DNA of 64,000 nt from Euphorbia lathyris (taxonomy: Eukaryota > Streptophyta > Magnoliopsida > Malpighiales > Euphorbiaceae). Each line of letters begins with the position of its first letter. Position 1 is the first letter of the stretch. A program made the position numbers and the translations under genes. This document shows, piece by piece, positions 1 through 11,257 of the stretch. Location of the stretch: assembly GCF_963576675.1 (NCBI RefSeq), contig NC_088911.1, positions 82,303,256 through 82,367,255 of the forward strand, read 5' to 3'. The notes under the pieces are model-generated. The model was not told the DNA's origin. It made no database searches and saw only the letters and a program-made list of their open reading frames with translations.

Positions 1-1671
1 AGCATCATATTTTATTTTATGGCGACATACATGGACAGTATGGCCATTCTTTCCACAGAAGTCACAACTGACCTTCTGTTTAGGATGTTTCACTGACTTG
101 TCAGCACCCCAGTGCTGAGCGTGCCATCACACCTTAGTGGTGTGTCCTAACTTCCCACAAAATTCACACTGGACTTTTCGTTGGGGATTCCATCTCTGCT
201 GAGTACCTTGGTACTGAGTTCTCAGAGGACTGTTTCTTTTATTTGGAACCTTTAGTTGGTTCTGGATAGTTGTGACGTCCTTTGTCAGTTTCTTTGAAAC
301 TGACTGGACTTCAGAGACATACTCATATATGATCTTCATGTTATCATGCAGAGTTGAATTGTCCTGAAGAAGGAATCTGAGGTCACTCAGTTTGACCTCT
401 TCCACTTCGTCACAGCGCCTACTGAGTGCTCTAACTTTCTTATTACACTTTTTGACAAGTGTATAGAGATCACTCAGGGCATTAACCATATCATTTCTGA
501 GCTGGGGAAGAGAAATTACCTCATTTGATTGCTCCTCATCATCTGATAGGTCAGCATGCTCAGAGACGCATGGCTCAGCAAGTTCGTCAGCCATGAAGCA
601 TATCTTCGCTGACTCGGTGGCCTCAGTTTCTGTAGATGAAGACTCATCACTGTCGCTCCAAGTAGCCACCATTGCCTTCTTCCCACTCTTCTTGTCTTTC
701 CTCACTGTGGGGCAGTTTGACTTAATATGGCCAGTTTGATGGCACTCAAAGCATGTAATGGGCTTTGAGCTGTCCTTTTTGTATTTGCTGTCGCTTGAGT
801 CAGCTTTATACTTATCAAACTTTCTGTAAGGCTTTTTAGAGTATTTGTCACTCTTCCTGAATAGCCTTTTCATCTTCCTTGTGAACATAGTCATCTCCTC
901 ATCGTCAGTTGAACTCCCGTCAGTGGAGTCAGCTTTCATGACAAGGGATTTCTGCTTCTTGTCTTCAGATTTTTCCTTCACCTCAAAGTTTTTCATGGAT
1001 ATCTCATGGGTCAGCAATGAACCGATGAGTTCGTCATATTTGTAGGTGGTTAAATCCTGAGCTTCCTCAACTGCTGTCTTCTTTGCTTCCCAGTCTTTAG
1101 GAAGACTCCTGAGTATCTTTTTGACTTGTTCTTCCTCAGTGAAGATTTTCCCAAGTCTCTTGAGCTCATTAATGATGTTGGTAAACCTTGCATTCATGTC
1201 TGAAATGCCCTCATCATTGTTCATCTCGAACAGCTCGTACAGTCTCATCTGCTGATTCACCTTGGACTCCTTTACTTTATTGGTTCCCTCGTAGGTGACT
1301 TCCAGCTTTTTCCAGATCTCTTGTGTCGACTCACAACCTGAGATTTTATTATATTCTGCAGCATCGAGCGCACAGTGAAGCATATTGATAGCCGAAGCGT
1401 GATTTTAAAGCTTCTTAAGATCATCCTCTGTCCATTTGGCCTCAACTTTTACAACTGTTTGGCCAGCCACAACCTCAACGGGTACAAATGGGCCTTGGAC
1501 TATAGATAGCCAGACACTCATGTTTGTAGCCTGAATGAAGTTTTTCATCCTATTCTTCCAGAAGGTATAGTTTGACCCGAAGAATAGGGGAGGCCTAGTA
1601 ATGGACAGCCCCTCAGGCAGTATTTGAGTTGTTTGGTTTCCAGGGAGAAACCGAGTGCTGTTTTCGCCCAT
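1..1671 (-). pseudogene. gag: Ty1/copia gag polyprotein, N-terminal part, broken by two stops
   Basis: This is the capsid/nucleocapsid part of a copia retrotransposon, which packages element RNA in cytoplasmic particles. The start is the ATG at 1671, 48 bases downstream of the primer-binding site. The N-terminus (residues 1-88) resembles the DUF4219 leader of plant copia Gag, followed by a UBN2 (gag-polypeptide) domain with the typical stretch NQQMRLYELFEMNNDEG. A CCHC zinc knuckle, CFECHQTGHIKSNC, lies at about 680-760. A second knuckle (CEFCGKLGHTTKV) is cut by a TGA at 127-129 exactly where its last Cys belongs. A third (CDFCGKNGHTVHVC) lies in 1-126. A TAA at 1405-1407 is the other break. 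All pieces are in one frame with no indels. Protease, integrase and RT would lie beyond the left edge. Domain calls rest on motif recognition. Confidence 0.88.
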
Positions 1672-1719
1672 GGTAGGGATCAGCTCAAGGTTGTTAGACC
1701 TTTTAAAGTGAGCTTTTAA

Positions 1720-1731
1720 GCTCTGATACCA
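1720..1731 (-). other. Primer-binding site, initiator-Met tRNA type
   Basis: Read on the minus strand the bases are TGGTATCAGAGC, the usual PBS of plant copia elements, complementary to the 3' end of initiator tRNA-Met. It lies two bases inside the LTR end and 48 bases before the gag ATG, which fixes the element's orientation. Confidence 0.9.
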
Positions 1732-1733
1732 CT

Positions 1734-2947
1734 TGTTGGTCCCTTGTAAGGTTGCAAGTATAGTTCCAAGGGGGGTTAGGAACCATTTAAACTTTTTTTT
1801 GCAATTAGGGCAGACTTCTTTTTCTAAGGAAAAAGGTTTTAACAGCGGCGCTGAGTAAACAGTAAGATACTGGCTTAGTCAACTGGTGACTAGGTCAGTT
1901 TCTTAGCTTGAGTCAGGAGATAGCACTTAGAGTCTATTCCTGAGCTCAGATGTTCAACGCGCACAACTCAACTTGACCTCTTTACTTGGTCAGTTTTTGG
2001 TTATTTTAAGCAAGCAATATATATAAGGAGTTAAAGGTAAGAAATACTTCACTCAGCAGATTTATCCAGGTTCGGCTTCTTCTAAGCCTACGTCCTGTCC
2101 CCGGAACACGTTCCGAGATTTCGAATCCTCTACTGAGCTCTTTAAAGGTAGAGCCTCAAACCTTTTACAATCTTAGCAACTGAGTATGACAAGAGTACCT
2201 TCCTCTATACCTCTACTCAATCCTAATCTCTCGCTGAGTACTAAAACCGAGTACTCAGCCTCTCCTTTCTATCTCTAGAAATGATAAGTGTTTTGTCCTA
2301 TACAAAGATTTGCTAAGACACTTTAGACGATTGAAACAATCACTCTAGACTTTTACACAGATATAAGAATTGTAGTGTAAGATTTTCTTTGCTTCTTTGC
2401 TTACAGAACTTGTAGAAATTTGGTCAGCGTAATGGCTTGATCAAGTTCTGTGTTGAGTGAAGCTTGTGATGGCACTATTTATAGAGACGTCTGGGCATCG
2501 GTCATTTCGAATTTCGAAATAACCGTTGGAGGGAAACGACTATATGTCGTTGTCATCCTGACTTGCTCAGAGCTCTCGGCCAATCAGAATTGTGTATCTT
2601 CTGTCCTCGGTCAGCTCAGCAGACTGTCTCTCCTTTTATGGTAAAGTCAACTGGACAGCATACTGTGTCGTCTGAACTTTACCCAAAGGGGAAATACTTT
2701 GTCTGGAAGTTTTCCTTTGCCAACTGCTGTCTTGTACGCTTTGTCGAGACTACTCAGCAGCTTCATCTTGAAGTTGTTCCCGAAGGTTTTCTAGATCCTT
2801 CCTTCTGCTGAGTTGCGTTTTGTTCAAAACGGCAACGTCTTGACACACGCGGGCCGAGTTGTACTGAGCTGTTTGACTTGGGCCTTGACTTCCGTATTGG
2901 GCTTGGGCCTTTTAATTCTTATGTCTTATAACAGTTTTAACTCAACA
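1734..2947 (-). mobile_element. 5' LTR of the copia element
   Basis: The 1214-bp LTR has inverted ends: on the plus strand it begins TGTTGG and ends CTCAACA. Its inner end lies next to the PBS. The partner LTR is outside the window, so the target duplication (candidate TTGAA at 2948-2952) cannot be checked. Open frames on the plus strand inside it are chance. Confidence 0.82.
2475..2484 (-). promoter_or_regulatory. TATA box of the copia LTR
   Basis: The minus strand reads CTATAAATAG, a strong plant TATA box. It is well placed in the LTR to start transcription a few tens of bases downstream (around 2440), dividing U3 from R. Confidence 0.6.
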
Positions 2948-4541
2948 TTGAACAAACACATTAGTAGAATAAATCAAAGTTAAACTTAGTGTGTTTAGAA
3001 TATGTATTTTAAATTATACTTAAACAATTTTGTCAAATCAAAATTATGTGGAAAGGTGTTTCAACAGGAGGTTCCTAACCGGAGGAATGAAGAGATTATA
3101 ATATCCGAACCATAAAGACAACCCCACACCATCACAATCGCCTCCACCAAGACGAAATCTAGCACCACAACATCCGCATCAAGTGGGCCCTAGGGCTCCC
3201 GAGGTAGAAGACTGAACTATGTTGTTGTTCATAACGGGGATAGTGATTTTGATGATGTTGGAATGCTAGAATTGCTAGGATGTTGGAAATGTTGGGAATG
3301 TTGATTTTGTTGGTAATAGGAATGTGGATATTGTTGGGGAAACTTGTATTTTGATGATGATCATGCTAGGGGTGGATAAGTTGGGAACTTGCATGTTAAC
3401 AAAAAAAAAAAAAAAAAAGTAACATTGTTATTTATTTAAACTTTCAGTTGTAAGCTCATTGTAGATTTTTGTTAAGTTTTTAACCATATACATTTTAATT
3501 TTTAAAGTATATATATACCAAATATAAAAAGATTATTACGTCTAAAATTAGCACTAATTAATGTGGGCAACAATTAAAACATTGTAAAATTATTTACTAT
3601 AAAAGCCTATTAATATTATAATGACCCAATTTTGAATATGGGTTATCAGATATATATTTGCTGACAGTGAAATTCCAGAATTGATATATAGTCAAAGCCA
3701 TCCAAAAATCCAAACTATTACCATTAATTTAATTCTCAACTTTCAATAAAATATATGAAGGAATTCACGCCTATTCCACTTTAATTTAATGGCCAGATGT
3801 TTCCTTTTTGTACACTTAGAAATAAATAGCCTTTTCTTTCACACCAAAAAATAAGATACCAACTTAACTAAGCATATATTAATTTTATAATATGGCTGGC
3901 TAGACTAACTATACATCCCATATTGATATTACAAAGCAAATTAAGTAAAATCTCAGTCCGATATGGTTATATATTTATTAATTAGGTAATTTTCCAATAG
4001 CTATAAGCTTTAATTAAGAATGCAAAACATTAATTGTTCGTGCGCATTTACCATATCAATCACAGGTTCATGCAACCTTTTTTATATATATGGTGCATTA
4101 CACGCCATCTTGCCAAAACTAAATATATATAGATTTTCTTTATAATGTTCAATGTGATATAAACAGCTAGCTTCAATTATATATGATATATCACTATGTG
4201 CACGTTTTATTTTATTTTTGGTAGATTTCTTTATTTTATTGTTTCACTCTAAACAGTACAATTTAAAAGTGTTATATTAGAATTGAGAAATAACTGTTTG
4301 AAAACAAAATCAATTAATTTTTGCTAGCTACCAATAACAATAATAAATGCTAAATATGAACAAGTAAACTAAACAGATCCATAAGGTTTACGGATTATAT
4401 TTATATATGAAGGATGTAAAATTAATGGATTTTTTATCTTAATTATATATTTATCGTCAGATAACTGATATATAAAACTATAATTAGTCTAAATATACCT
4501 ACAAGTGGAAGTAGAAGCTTTTAGCAAGGGTTTTAAAATCA
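2948..4541. other. AT-rich DNA without recognisable genes
   Basis: I see no coding sequence here. A run of about 18 A lies near 3392-3410. A less AT-rich patch at 3090-3370 with repeated GATGTTGGAATG-like words may be decayed coding or repeat DNA, but I could not identify it. Confidence 0.6.
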
Positions 4542-5033
4542 AGGGTTAATTATATATAGATGTCATATGGTTTCTCGATTTGTAGATGAGTACCTGTAGT
4601 ATTTATTTATTTTTACAAACGCAACTGTAGTTTGCAAAATTTTGTATTTGGATTCACTTTGTTTGAATTTGGCGGATAACGATCTCGAAATGAAAATTTT
4701 CAAGAGTTAAATGATATTTTAAGCAACTTTAATTCTTCAACTTTTTAAGTTTGAGGCCATTTAGGTGTTGTTGTTTTATTAGAGAGAAAATAATGTTTAG
4801 AGAGAGAAAACTCTAAAAATGATGATTTTGAAAAAGTAAAAAATGTCATTCTATAGTAAACATGATACTAAACAATTTTAATATTTGAAAATTTTCATTT
4901 TGAGGCCGTTATCCGTGAAATTTGGTAAAGTAAAAAAATGTAAAATTTTGCAAACCACATGATTGCATTTGTAAACAAAAATATCACATATATCTATTTG
5001 TAAATCTGTGTAACCACAGTACATCTACTTATA
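4542..5033. repeat. Foldback repeat, family copy 1
   Basis: The two ends are imperfect inverted copies. The left end has words such as TAGATGTCATATGGTT, TTTACAAACGCAA and GTTTGCAAAATTTT, and these recur reversed at 4925-5033. The centre matches, in inverted orientation, the repeats at 9336-9780 and 55439-56442 (shared AACAACACCTAAAT and AGAGAGAAAACTCT-type words). The right end is abutted by the LINE tail at 5034. Confidence 0.55.
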
Positions 5034-5187
5034 ATTTTTTTGAATGAAGGTTGGGACTCGAAGGAAGGCCGGACATCCCAACTAGGTTGGTACCTCCAGC
5101 ACAGCCAATATCCCGTTTATTAATAAAAAATGAAAATAGTACAGAAAAGGGAGAAAGAAGTAAAAAAAGAGAAAAGAAAAAGCAAGG

Positions 5188-5748
5188 TTACAGCAAGCGG
5201 ATATGTGCTACATTGCAAATGTCGTCAAACACTAGAGCCTGACAGAATTGAGGTGCCGAATGCCACCAGCAGACGGAGGAAGCCGATTGCCCGTAGCTCG
5301 CAAGTCTGTCCGCTGTTTGATTTCCTTCCCTGAAAATATGAGTGGCTCTCCAATGCATTAGCGAAAGCTGATTTAAGCAAGTTTGCCATTCTCGTTTGAT
5401 TCTCCAAGGCACCTCTCCACTATTATTGTTTAACAATTGAACAGCATAAACTGAATCGGATTCTATCCAGATGTTCCGCCAGTTTCTTTCATACACTGCT
5501 TTGACTGCGTAGACAATCGCTTTGAGTTCTGCTATGTGCGCTGGAGTGTTCAGAATAAGCAAAGCGAAGCAACCGAGTACGAAACCCCTAGTGTTGCAAA
5601 AAACTCCACCTGCCCCAGCATTGCCAGAATTACTCGAAGCTCCATCTGTGTTTACCTTCAGCCAGTTGATCGGCGGGGCAATCCAGCGAACAATGACATA
5701 GTCAGGGTCAGGGGGCGGTCTTTCATTAGCCACAGAGACGGCGGAGCC
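5188..5748 (-). pseudogene. LINE RNase H domain
   Basis: This is the RNase H tail (RVT_3 type) of the same LINE. It would degrade the RNA strand of the RNA-DNA hybrid. The catalytic acids are all visible in order: Asp in NTDGASSN, Glu in HIAELKAIV, Asp in WIESDSVYA and Asp in GNQTADRLA. It is in frame with the upstream zf-RVT part across one TAA stop and ends at 5188. The domain is whole but lies in a truncated, broken element, so I expect no product. Confidence 0.8.
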
Positions 5749-6900
5749 TTAATTGAGTAATTTCAGCAGCCTATACTTTAAGTTTTGGATTGAAGGAAGC
5801 ACTCCGTCAAAAATCGCACGGTTCTGAATATGCCAGATGAACCAAATACAGGTTGTAACAGCAAATTTCCACCTGTTTCTCCTGCTACGATTAATTCTTA
5901 TATCACGAATGCTTGTGAAAAAATCATCAAAGCCAAGCGTGAAACTGCAGTTCAAATTGATGATATTAAAAATTAAGCCCCAAAGGTTCTTTGCAACAGT
6001 ATAGTTCATGAAAAGATGATCAGCGTTCTCTTCGTTGAACTTGCACAGTTCACATCGTTGTGCCATATACAATCCGTGAGCTTGCAGCAGCTTTTGAAGA
6101 GCGAGTTTTCCATGCAGCAGCTTCCAGCAAGTGATGGCACGGCAAGGAGGAACAACAGAATTCCAGATGAATTTACTCCACCTCACTGGTTCACCCTGAG
6201 CAAGATGCAAGTAAACCGAGCGGGCCGTGAGCCGTCCAGAGTCTGACGGATGCCAAACACAGAGATCATCCCCGTCAATAGCTTCGACTTGTCTAATGTT
6301 AGTCTGAACATTGTTAGGAAGCTCTTGCAAATTGATCCAATTACCTTCAAGTCTGAACTTTTGGATATGATCATAGAGCTTTGGTTGTGACTTTCTAGGA
6401 ATGTCAAGCTGATCTGCAACCGATGGCACAATCCATCTGTCAGTCCAGAAATTCAGATTCGAATCCTCTCCAAACCACCAAACTGAATCTTCTTTGATTA
6501 GATCAAAATTAGCTCTTATTGAGGACCAGATGGAAGAATTTGCAATATATCTTCTAGGCATCCCAGAAGTCTCAAGGAAGCGGAGTCTGAGCATATTGAT
6601 GATGAAATCATTACCCTGTATAAGATCCCAACTGAATTTAGCAAGAAGAGCAGTGTTAAAAATTCTGAGATCTTTGATCCCCAAGCCCCCATTTGCAATC
6701 TGCTGACAACAAATTCTCCAGGGAACAACAATGAGCTTTCTTTTATCCCTGTCCCCTGTCCAAAGGAAGTTCCGGATGGCTTTGTTCACCCTCTCAATAA
6801 GGGAAGCAGGCCAACGATACAGAAGAAAAGAGTGCACTAGAGCACCAGTTAACGTAGATTTCCAGTAGCAGCTGTCGAAAAGGATGAGAAGGCTTTCCTG
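5749..6900 (-). pseudogene. LINE reverse transcriptase C-terminus with zf-RVT domain
   Basis: The reading frame is open from the truncation point near 6900. No true ATG is present; a GTG at 6837 is not a real start. The sequence has features of the LINE region after the RT fingers (KAIRNFLWTGDRDKRKL, then WRICCQQIANGGLGIKDL) and the zf-RVT domain at about 5850-6220, with the Cys/His series CWKLLHGKLA, RCELCKFNEENADHLF. It ends at a TAA (5749-5751) that splits it in frame from the RNase H domain. In intact relatives the two form one polyprotein. Confidence 0.82.
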
Positions 6901-6984
6901 TCAAATAGGTGTGCGATGGCGAATGCCGCAGCATCGCCGGCGGTTGTCATGGTGGAAGAGGTTGGGTGAGCTAGGTCATCGCCC

Positions 6985-7112
6985 CATTAAAAATTTGCGC
7001 ACAATGCGCTTACATTAAAGAAGAAAGAAAAATCTCTACCAGGCCCGGATGTGATTCGAACCCATGACCTCCCAATGCATAGGTAAGCTCTCAACCACTA
7101 GGCTAAGAGCTT
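6985..7112 (-). mobile_element. tRNA-derived SINE (head and part of body)
   Basis: On the minus strand there is an A-box-like stretch TAGCCTAGTGGTTGAGAGC (7086-7104) and a B box GGTTCGAATC (7053-7062) at the spacing of a Pol III internal promoter. A hairpin GCGCA-TTG-TGCGC lies downstream. It does not fold as a full tRNA: the acceptor arms do not pair. It therefore fits a SINE head better than a tRNA gene. The 3' end is uncertain and may run to about 6905. Confidence 0.7.
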
Positions 7113-7477
7113 CAACCCTAAAATAAAATATAATTTTTTGTTGGGTTGTAACATATAAAATTCATGCTAAAATTTAAAGAAAAAGATATTATAAAATTTA
7201 TTTTATTCTATTAATCTAAAATTATAATTAAAAATTTACTTAATATTTTAGACCAAAAGGTAATTAAGGCTATTGTAGTACACATCTCTATTACAAAAGG
7301 CTTTTTTTTGTCAGCTATTTCTTGGGATAGAATGAATATATATAAGAGAGATTATGAATTGATTTACTATATATTGTATTAAATTCTACAAAAAAAAAAA
7401 AAAAAAGTCAAATTAAGTGCTAGCAGCTCTTAAAACTTTAAAGTGCAGAATATAAGGATTGAAGAAGAAAAGAGTAT

Positions 7478-8297
7478 GGTGGGTTTGATAAAATTTAAAA
7501 TTAAATGTTGAAAAAATATTAAAAATAAATATTGAATTTAAAAATATTAGCTAATAATGTCTAACTTAAAATTTTAAGTTAAATCTTTTGATTTACTGGA
7601 ATAAGTAATTCTGTGATTTAATTGAAATATTTAAGCTGTATTATCAAACAAGATTAAATTCAATAAACACTTAGGGTGCATTTGGTATGACGTAATGCAA
7701 TGTAATGTAATCAAACTTGTAATGGAATAGAATGGAATAGTGATTCCATTACCATGTTTGGTTGATAAATTTAAAAAAAATGATGAGATGTAAGACCATT
7801 ACAATACTTATATTTGTTTAGTGTAATGTAATTATAAAATTTTATCTACATAATTAAAATCAATAAGAAATATGAAAACGTGAAAAATGAGAAAACATAA
7901 TAAATATGAATTGCAAGCTCTGTTTTTTCTTCGTCATTCGTATTTTTACGTTCTTTTTTTGCATTTTCAAATTTTTCATTTTTCGTATTTTTTTAATTTT
8001 CATGTTTTTTGTTTTCCATTTTTCATGTTTTTTTCCAGCTTTCAGTTTTATCATTTAACAAGAATTGTACATAATAAATATTAATATTAAAAATACAAGA
8101 GTTAGTCGTAATGAGGATTTATACTTGTTCTTTATGTAATGATCATTACATCTTGTAAAGAAAATAATATAGTAATCCAAACATGGTAATGAGCTTCCAT
8201 CGTAATGGGCATTCCATTATACATTAATTATGGCGTACTAAACAGGACCTTAATGTATTAATTTTAAATGTTGAAACTGGTTATCAAACAAAACCTT
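7478..8297. mobile_element. MITE of the TTTGATAA...TTATCAAA family, copy 1, interrupted
   Basis: The outer ends read GGGTTTGATAAAAT (about 7480) and GGTTATCAAACAAAACC (about 8278-8295), inverted to each other. Inside is CTTAAAATTTTAAGTTAAAT, also present in the copy at 53233-53551. The element is interrupted by the 576-bp MITE at 7674-8249. Without that insert it is about 240 bp. The superfamily is uncertain, possibly hAT. Confidence 0.6.
7674..8249. mobile_element. PIF/Harbinger (Tourist)-like MITE
   Basis: The 576-bp element starts GGGTGCATTTGGTA and ends TACTAAACAGGACC, which are imperfect inverted copies. Inverted similarity continues about 100 bases inward (CCATTACCATGTTTGG on one side, CCAAACATGGTAATG on the other). 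It is flanked by TTA at 7671-7673 and 8250-8252, the 3-bp duplication typical of PIF/Harbinger. Short internal open frames are low-complexity and not genes. Confidence 0.72.
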
Positions 8298-9335
8298 ATT
8301 TTTGCAATCTCAACAGTCTATTGGCTCCACACTTAGACCGTGTTTAATAACCCGTTTGGGGAGTCGTATGAAATGTATGCAAATTGTTTTTCTTGCTTTC
8401 TTTAGTTTGGTAGAAAAGAGAGATCAAATATAGAAAATATAAGTATAAGTGAAAGTAAAAGTAAAAGGGAGATCCCACCACTACTACACTAGTACGTAGC
8501 ATTTGTTGGATATGTGTTTTGTTGCATATACATATTTCTTTTTGTTTCCATTGATAATATGAAAAGTAACATTTCTCCTTATTTAGTACGAATATCTTTG
8601 GCCACTAATAGCTATTCAAGTAAATAAACGATCCATATTTTACAAGATTCTAGCTAGTGCATACTATGGAAATTCTCTCCCATTACTAACTAAAGTCTCT
8701 TCTTCTTTTTTATCATTACATTTTTCATTTTATACTTACCATTATTTTTCGGAAATCAGAAGAGCAAGTTTTCAAAATGTAACTTGATTCTACTGCCTAG
8801 GATAAAAATGAAATATAACATATATATATGGAAGAGTTCTCAATGGTGAGTCTTCATTCATGGAGACTATTATATTCTAAATAAATGACCTGCTATAGAA
8901 GGTTACCAACAGGTTATCAAGTTACCTAAAAACATAATTCTCTTTCCATAATAAAACCAAAATCATAATATTTCTCTCTCATATTAATTGTCACAGTTTT
9001 TCTTATAAAACATAAAAAAAAAACTAAAAATAAAATTAAATCCTATTTTTTAAATTTTCGTTATTGTTATTAGATATACCAAATCATACTTCCTACTTTG
9101 AATCAACTCAAAATCACCTGAACCAAATCGTGCTCCCAATTTTCGTAATTGTTAAATAGAATTACATTTTTGTTTTGTCTATAAAAAACTAAACAAAAAA
9201 TTAAGCAGTTCATAATTAAATAAGTTTTTAATTAATTTGTATTTGTAATATAATATAATTTTGACTTGTAATACCTACTTAATTTTTTTCTATTATGCTT
9301 TTTAATATATTTTGTGCTGGTACTTTATTACAGTA
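8298..9335. other. AT-rich DNA, nothing recognised
   Basis: No open frame of note, RNA gene or clear repeat was seen. A phrase TTTAATAACCCGTTTGGG near 8343 resembles MITE ends but has no partner that I can find. Confidence 0.6.
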
Positions 9336-9780
9336 TAAATTACACCAATTGCCACTAAGCTTTATTTTTTTAACGATATTACAACTGAATTTCATGAATT
9401 TAATATAAAAGTCACTTAACTTTACACATTTTAATATTTGTGGTTCAAAATTACCCTTAACAAACTCAAACTAAAAATATTCAAGAATTAAAGTTGTTCG
9501 GAACGATATTTACCATAAAACCACAATTTTTATTTTCCAAAATCACAATTTTTTGGAGATTTCTCTCTCTAAAAATTCACTCTCTTTCCTAACCAAACAA
9601 CACCTAAATTGTTTGAAAATGAAAATTTTCAAAAATTATAGTTGTTTATAATATTATTAATTCTTAGAATTTTTTATTTTTAGACCATTAATGGTCGTAT
9701 TGAGACATTGAGTAGCCACAATTGTTAAAAAGTGTAAAATTTAAAATTTTAAATGAAAATAACATTTTTCGTGAAACTAA
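9336..9780. repeat. Foldback repeat family, copy 2, truncated
   Basis: Matches the centre of the 55439-56442 element almost base for base around 9477-9600: AATATTCAAGAATTAAAGTT, then ATATTTACCAT, CAAAATCACA and CTAACCAAACAACAC. The right side breaks off at the satellite locus. Confidence 0.65.
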
Positions 9781-9840
9781 GTGATTTTGATTTTGTAACA
9801 TAATAACTTTATGTAAATTGAGCTTATATTATTATGTTAC
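9781..9840 (+). repeat. 60-bp repeat at the left edge of the satellite locus
   Basis: Nearly identical to 14526-14585 in the same orientation; both contain GTGATTTTGATTTTGTAAC and AATTGAGCTTATATTATTAT. The two copies bracket the locus 4745 bp apart. Confidence 0.85.
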
Positions 9841-10535
9841 GTTACATTACGTCACGTTAAGTTATATAACATTATGTTACGCTACGTCATGTCAAGTTAC
9901 ATTACGTCATGTCAAGTTACGTTACATCACATTACGTCATGTCAAGTTACGTTACGTTACGTTACGTTACGTTACGTAACCTTATGTTACGCTACGTCAT
10001 GTCAAGTTACGTTACGTTACATTACGTCATGTCAAGTTAACGTTACATCACATTACGTCATGTCAAGTTACGTTACGTTACGTTACATTACGTTACGTTA
10101 CGTTACATTACGTTACATTACATTACGTTACATTATGTTACGTCACATTACGTTACGTTACGTTACGTTACGTTACGTTACGTTACGTTACGTTACGTTA
10201 CGTTACGTTACGTTACGTTACGTTACGTTACGTTACGCTACTTCATGTTACGTTAGATCACGTTACGTTACGTTACGTTACGTTACGTTATGTTATGTTA
10301 CGTTAGTTCATGTTACGTTACGTTATGTTACACATTACGTTACGTTATGTCACGTCACGTTACGTTACGTTACCTTATGTTACGTTATGTTACGTTACGT
10401 TACGTTACGTTACGTTACGTTACGTTACGTTACGTTACGTTACGTTACGTTACATTACGTTACGTTACGTTACGTTACGTCACATCATGTTATGTTATGT
10501 TACATTACGTTACACTAAGTTACGTTATGTTCGGT
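9841..10535 (+). repeat. TTACG pentamer satellite, block 1
   Basis: Tandem pentamers (consensus TTACG) with perfect runs, the longest about 10147-10236 and 10386-10453. They are surrounded by degenerate units, mostly TTATG, TTACA, TCACG and TCATG. The pentamer has no stop in any plus frame, so it yields long frames that translate as repeats of YVTLR. These are not genes. Confidence 0.95.
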
Positions 10536-10972
10536 TGGGGATCGTAAGCTTAATGACTATTTATAAATAAATGAAAGCTTAAAGAAATAAAAAAGCTAAG
10601 GATTTTAAATTGAGCTTACAATCCTAAGCATTTATAAATTGAGCTTATAATTATTACGTTGCTTTACATTAACTTACGTCACATCACGTTGCATTATGTT
10701 AGGGATTATAAGCTCAATGATTATTTTTAAATTGATCTTATAGTTATTACGTTATGTTACGTTACATTATATCACCTTACACCACGTTACGTTACATCAC
10801 ATTAAGTGACATCACGTTAAGTTACGTTACGTTATGTTACATTACTTTATGTTATATTATGTTATGTTACATTATGTTACGTCACATCATGTCACGTTAC
10901 GTTACGTCATGTCATGTTACATTAAGTCATGTTATGTTACGTCACGTCATGTCATGTCACATACGTTATGCT
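10536..10972 (+). repeat. Spacer unit and degenerate pentamers
   Basis: A spacer (GGGGATCGTAAGCTTAATGA, then AAATGAAAGCTTAAAG and ATTGAGCTTACAATCCTAAG) lies at about 10536-10640. It is followed by scattered TTACG-like units (TCACATCA, TTATG). The spacer recurs at 11965-12032 and 13856-14260. Confidence 0.75.
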
Positions 10973-11257
10973 ACGTTACGTTACGTTACGCTACGTTACG
11001 TTACGTTACGTTACGTTACGTTACGTTACGTTACGTTACGTTACGTTACGTTACGTTACGTTACGTTACGTTACGTTACGTTACGTTACGTTACGTTACG
11101 TTACGTTTCGTTACGTTACGTTACGTTACGTTATGTTACGATACGTTATTCTATGTTATGCTATTTTAAGTTATGTTACATTATGTTATTCTAAGTTATG
11201 TTACATTACATTATATTACATTACGTCACATTAAGTTACGTAAGATTAATGTTTCAG
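10973..11257 (+). repeat. TTACG pentamer satellite, block 2
   Basis: Close to perfect TTACG repeats run from about 10973 to 11140, then decay into TTATG, TTACA and TTCTA units before the minisatellite begins. Confidence 0.93.

Larger units (their letters stand above)
5034..6900 (-). mobile_element. 5'-truncated L1-like LINE
   Basis: Only the 3' third of a plant L1-like element remains: the end of the reverse-transcriptase region, the zinc-finger domain, RNase H and a 3' UTR ending in a short A run (T run on the plus strand at 5035-5041). The UTR has the LINE-tail phrase ACCAACCTAGTTGGGATGTC. Endonuclease and catalytic RT are missing, consistent with incomplete reverse transcription. I found no convincing target duplication. 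Confidence 0.8.

Noticed and set aside
2450..2811. Two plus-strand open frames of 64 and 82 codons
   Set aside because: They lie inside the LTR of a minus-strand copia element and have no domain.
7020..7112. A functional tRNA gene
   Set aside because: A and B boxes are present but the acceptor stem does not pair and the sequence continues into a SINE-like body.
7860..8084. Lys-rich and Phe-rich open frames on both strands
   Set aside because: Low-complexity AT sequence inside a MITE.
9874..11234. Several long overlapping plus-strand open frames encoding YVTLR-like repeats
   Set aside because: The TTACG pentamer has no stop in any plus frame, so open frames follow automatically. All three frames give the same peptide repeat, and no start context or non-repeat sequence supports a gene.
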